Source: an uncultured Bacteroidales bacterium
GTDB taxonomy: Bacteria; Bacteroidota; Bacteroidia; Bacteroidales; UBA932
Assembly: GCA_944326235.1 (NCBI GenBank)
Contig: CALVDH010000001.1
Location: 62,001-126,000 of the forward strand
Reading direction: 5' to 3'
DNA: 64,000 nt
The notes below the pieces were generated by a model, which did no database searches, was not told the origin of the DNA, and saw only the letters and a list, made by a program, of their open reading frames with translations. This document shows positions 62,075 to 64,000 of the stretch, piece after piece; positions within the stretch are counted from its first letter, which is position 1; every line of letters begins with the position of its first letter. A program made the position numbers and the translations under genes.

Positions 62075-64000
62075 ATGTCGTATCTTAAATTTGACAAAGA
62101 AGAATTGGTGAATCTGGAGTACTCTCTGGTCAGGGAAGTGCTCGCCACCAATAAGACCGGCGGATATCTGAACACTACGCTCGTAGGCTGCAATACCCGC
62201 AAGTACCACGGTCTGTTTGTGCTCCCCGTCAAGAACTTCGACAACAGAAGGTATGTCCTTCTGTCCTCGCTGGATGAGACCCTTATCCAGCATGGCCGGG
62301 AATTCAATCTCGGCATTCACTGTTATGGCAAGAACAACTATGAGCCCCGAGGACACAAATACATCGTGGATTTCGAGTTCGACAAGTACCCCACGATTAC
62401 CTACAGGATCGGAGGCATCCTCTTCAGCAAGTCCATGCTCTTCCTGCACAACAAGGAACAGCTGCTGATCAAGTACACCCTGCTGGACGCTCACTCAGCC
62501 ACCATGCTGCGCCTCAGGCCCTTCCTCTCATTCAGGGAGATACATACCCTGACCCGGGCCAATGAGGACGCGGACCGCGGATACGTGACCGTGGAGAACG
62601 GAGCCGCCTACAGGCTCTATGACGGTTTCCCCACTGTCAACCTCCAGCTCAACAAGCAGAACGATTATTTCCACAACCCCGACTGGTACTACAACATCGA
62701 GTATCTCGAGGAGAAGCGCCGCGGCTTCGAGTATCAGGAGGACCTCTATACCCCCGGCTATTTCGAGCTTCCCATCAAGAAGGGAGAATCGATAGTAGTA
62801 TCGGTATCCACTTCCCCCGTAGCGGCCAAGGGCCTTTCCGGAGTGTTTACCCGCGAGGCCGCCAGGAGGATTTCCCTCCAGAGCTACGACGACTGCCTGC
62901 ACCGTGCGGCCAAGCAGTTCATCGTCAATACAGGCAAGGGCCTCAAGGAGATATACGCCGGCTACACCTGGCTCGGCAAGGGACTGCGCGAGACCTTTAT
63001 CTCCCTGCCCGGCCTGACCCTCTTCGCCGACGGCGACACCGCTCAGTTCGAGGAAGTTCTCGACAGCACTTTCAAGATATACAACCACCAGCTCCTGCAC
63101 GGCTCCAAGCAGGTGGACGCCGCCCTGTGGCTGTTCTGGGTTATCCAGCAGTATGCGGCCTTCACCGGTGACGCCCAGGGTACATGGCTGAAATACCGCG
63201 CAAAGCTCAAGGCCATCCTCAAGAGCTTCCTCGACGGAGGCCGCATGGGAGTGTCCCTGTCCGACAACGGTCTGCTGTGGGCCAGGATGAACGGTGTGGC
63301 CATGACCTGGATGAACGCCTACGACAAGGACGGAGTGCCCGTCACCGAGCGCAGCGGCTTCCAGGTGGAGACCAACGCCTTCTGGTACAATGCCGTAAGC
63401 TACATGATCGACATGGAGACCAAGTACGGCTCCGACACCCGCTTCGTATATCAGCTCCAGGCCGTGAAGGATAAGCTGGACGCCAACTTCTACAACGTCT
63501 TCTGGTGTGAGGAGCGTCAGCATCTGGCCGACTACGTGGACGAGAACGGACAGAATGTCTTCACCCGTCCCAACCAGATCTTCGCCTGCAGCCTGGACTA
63601 CTCCCCTCTGAGCGAGGAGGTCAAGGGCAAGATCATGGAAGCTGTCAAGAGGGAGCTGCTCACCGAGCGCGGCATCCGTACCCTCTCTCCCAAGAACTCT
63701 CTCTACAAGGGAGTCTACGATGGAAATCAGGATCAGAGAGACCATTCCTACCATCAGGGCTCTACCCGGGTATGGCTCCTGACATACTATATCGAGGCCA
63801 TGCTGAAACTCTACGGAGGCATGTTCGTCCGCAGGGCCACCGAGCTCATCAACGCTTTCGAGGAGGATATCGAGCGTCACGGCGTCGGAGCCATCTGCGA
63901 ACTCTACGACGGCGATCCCCCGCACAATCCTCACGGAGCCATCTCCAGCGCAGTGGCCACCGCATCCCTGCTTCGTTCCGAATATCTTGTAAACAAATAT
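62075..64000 (+). CDS. Glycogen debranching enzyme, partial (runs off the right edge)
   Basis: The frame is open from the ATG at 62075 to the window end (642 codons, no stop). The N-terminal domain ('LATNKTGGYLNTTLVGCNTRKYHGLF', in pieces) is that of bacterial GDE proteins. The following (alpha/alpha)6 barrel has 'GYTWLGKGLRETFISLPGL', 'VDAALWLFWVIQQY', 'NAFWYNAVSYM' and 'DQRDHSYHQGSTRVWLL', typical of amylo-alpha-1,6-glucosidase (GH133). It cleaves alpha-1,6 links of glycogen or limit dextrin. It is probably co-transcribed with glgB. Only the last few residues seem missing. Confidence 0.94.
   Translation, partial: MSYLKFDKEELVNLEYSLVREVLATNKTGGYLNTTLVGCNTRKYHGLFVLPVKNFDNRRYVLLSSLDETLIQHGREFNLGIHCYGKNNYEPRGHKYIVDFEFDKYPTITYRIGGILFSKSMLFLHNKEQLLIKYTLLDAHSATMLRLRPFLSFREIHTLTRANEDADRGYVTVENGAAYRLYDGFPTVNLQLNKQNDYFHNPDWYYNIEYLEEKRRGFEYQEDLYTPGYFELPIKKGESIVVSVSTSPVAAKGLSGVFTREAARRISLQSYDDCLHRAAKQFIVNTGKGLKEIYAGYTWLGKGLRETFISLPGLTLFADGDTAQFEEVLDSTFKIYNHQLLHGSKQVDAALWLFWVIQQYAAFTGDAQGTWLKYRAKLKAILKSFLDGGRMGVSLSDNGLLWARMNGVAMTWMNAYDKDGVPVTERSGFQVETNAFWYNAVSYMIDMETKYGSDTRFVYQLQAVKDKLDANFYNVFWCEERQHLADYVDENGQNVFTRPNQIFACSLDYSPLSEEVKGKIMEAVKRELLTERGIRTLSPKNSLYKGVYDGNQDQRDHSYHQGSTRVWLLTYYIEAMLKLYGGMFVRRATELINAFEEDIERHGVGAICELYDGDPPHNPHGAISSAVATASLLRSEYLVNKY

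Overview
The window comes from a moderately GC-rich member of the Bacteroidota, most likely order Bacteroidales. The signs are promoters of the TAnnTTTG type, starts without Shine-Dalgarno sequences, a division/cell-wall cluster running mraZ-rsmH-ftsL-ftsI-murE-mraY-murD-ftsW-murG-murC-ftsQ-ftsA-ftsZ without murF or ddl, a PASTA-tailed FtsI, an exbB-x-exbD-exbD operon and a DUF4783-type protein. The genus cannot be fixed from the sequence. Most of the window is dense core genome with 1-20 bp gaps or 4-bp overlaps.

Layout. 1-10.8 kb (minus): a DUF4384-like lipoprotein, a tripartite RND efflux system (adaptor, pump, TolC-like channel), a TonB-like protein, udk, asnS and a secreted alkaline phosphatase. 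10.8-13.4 kb: the ExbB/ExbD proton-channel operon and tRNA-Ser(GGA). 13.4-16.3 kb: dprA-tatD-ansA. 16.4-19.1 kb: galE, a long divergent sigma factor and its zinc-type anti-sigma factor. 19.1-21.5 kb (plus): rpiB-truB-queA. 21.5-36.4 kb (minus): the complete dcw cluster. 36.5-38.6 kb (plus): an M23 peptidase and efp. 38.7-41.5 kb (minus): a secreted protein, an M16 peptidase and an O-methyltransferase. 41.5-43.1 kb: cmk-ispH. 43.1-45.6 kb: dnaX-lptB. 45.7-51 kb: an NtrC-like regulator without a DNA-binding domain, convergent with a very large NtrY-like kinase, and rlmH. 51-56 kb: the DUF4783-type gene, a hairpin tandem-repeat array, then engB-prs-nadE-(Cys-rich membrane protein)-der. 56-64 kb: xseA, an AT-rich islet, xseB, glgB and a glycogen debranching enzyme that runs off the right edge.

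The part that stands out is 57.3-59.7 kb. The exonuclease VII genes xseA and xseB, normally adjacent, are separated by an AT-rich islet that carries an ECF sigma factor, a four-helix membrane protein (probable anti-sigma) and a truncated mobile-element-type HTH gene. The islet is bounded by 91-bp near-identical direct repeats (88/91). The repeats begin inside the last codons of xseA and each contains three small hairpins. Other non-gene structure: a 105-bp tandem repeat with covarying hairpins at 51.5 kb, a 20-bp tandem direct repeat between the divergent mraZ and M23 promoters (candidate MraZ operator), and several promoters so close to the ATG that the mRNAs should be leaderless.
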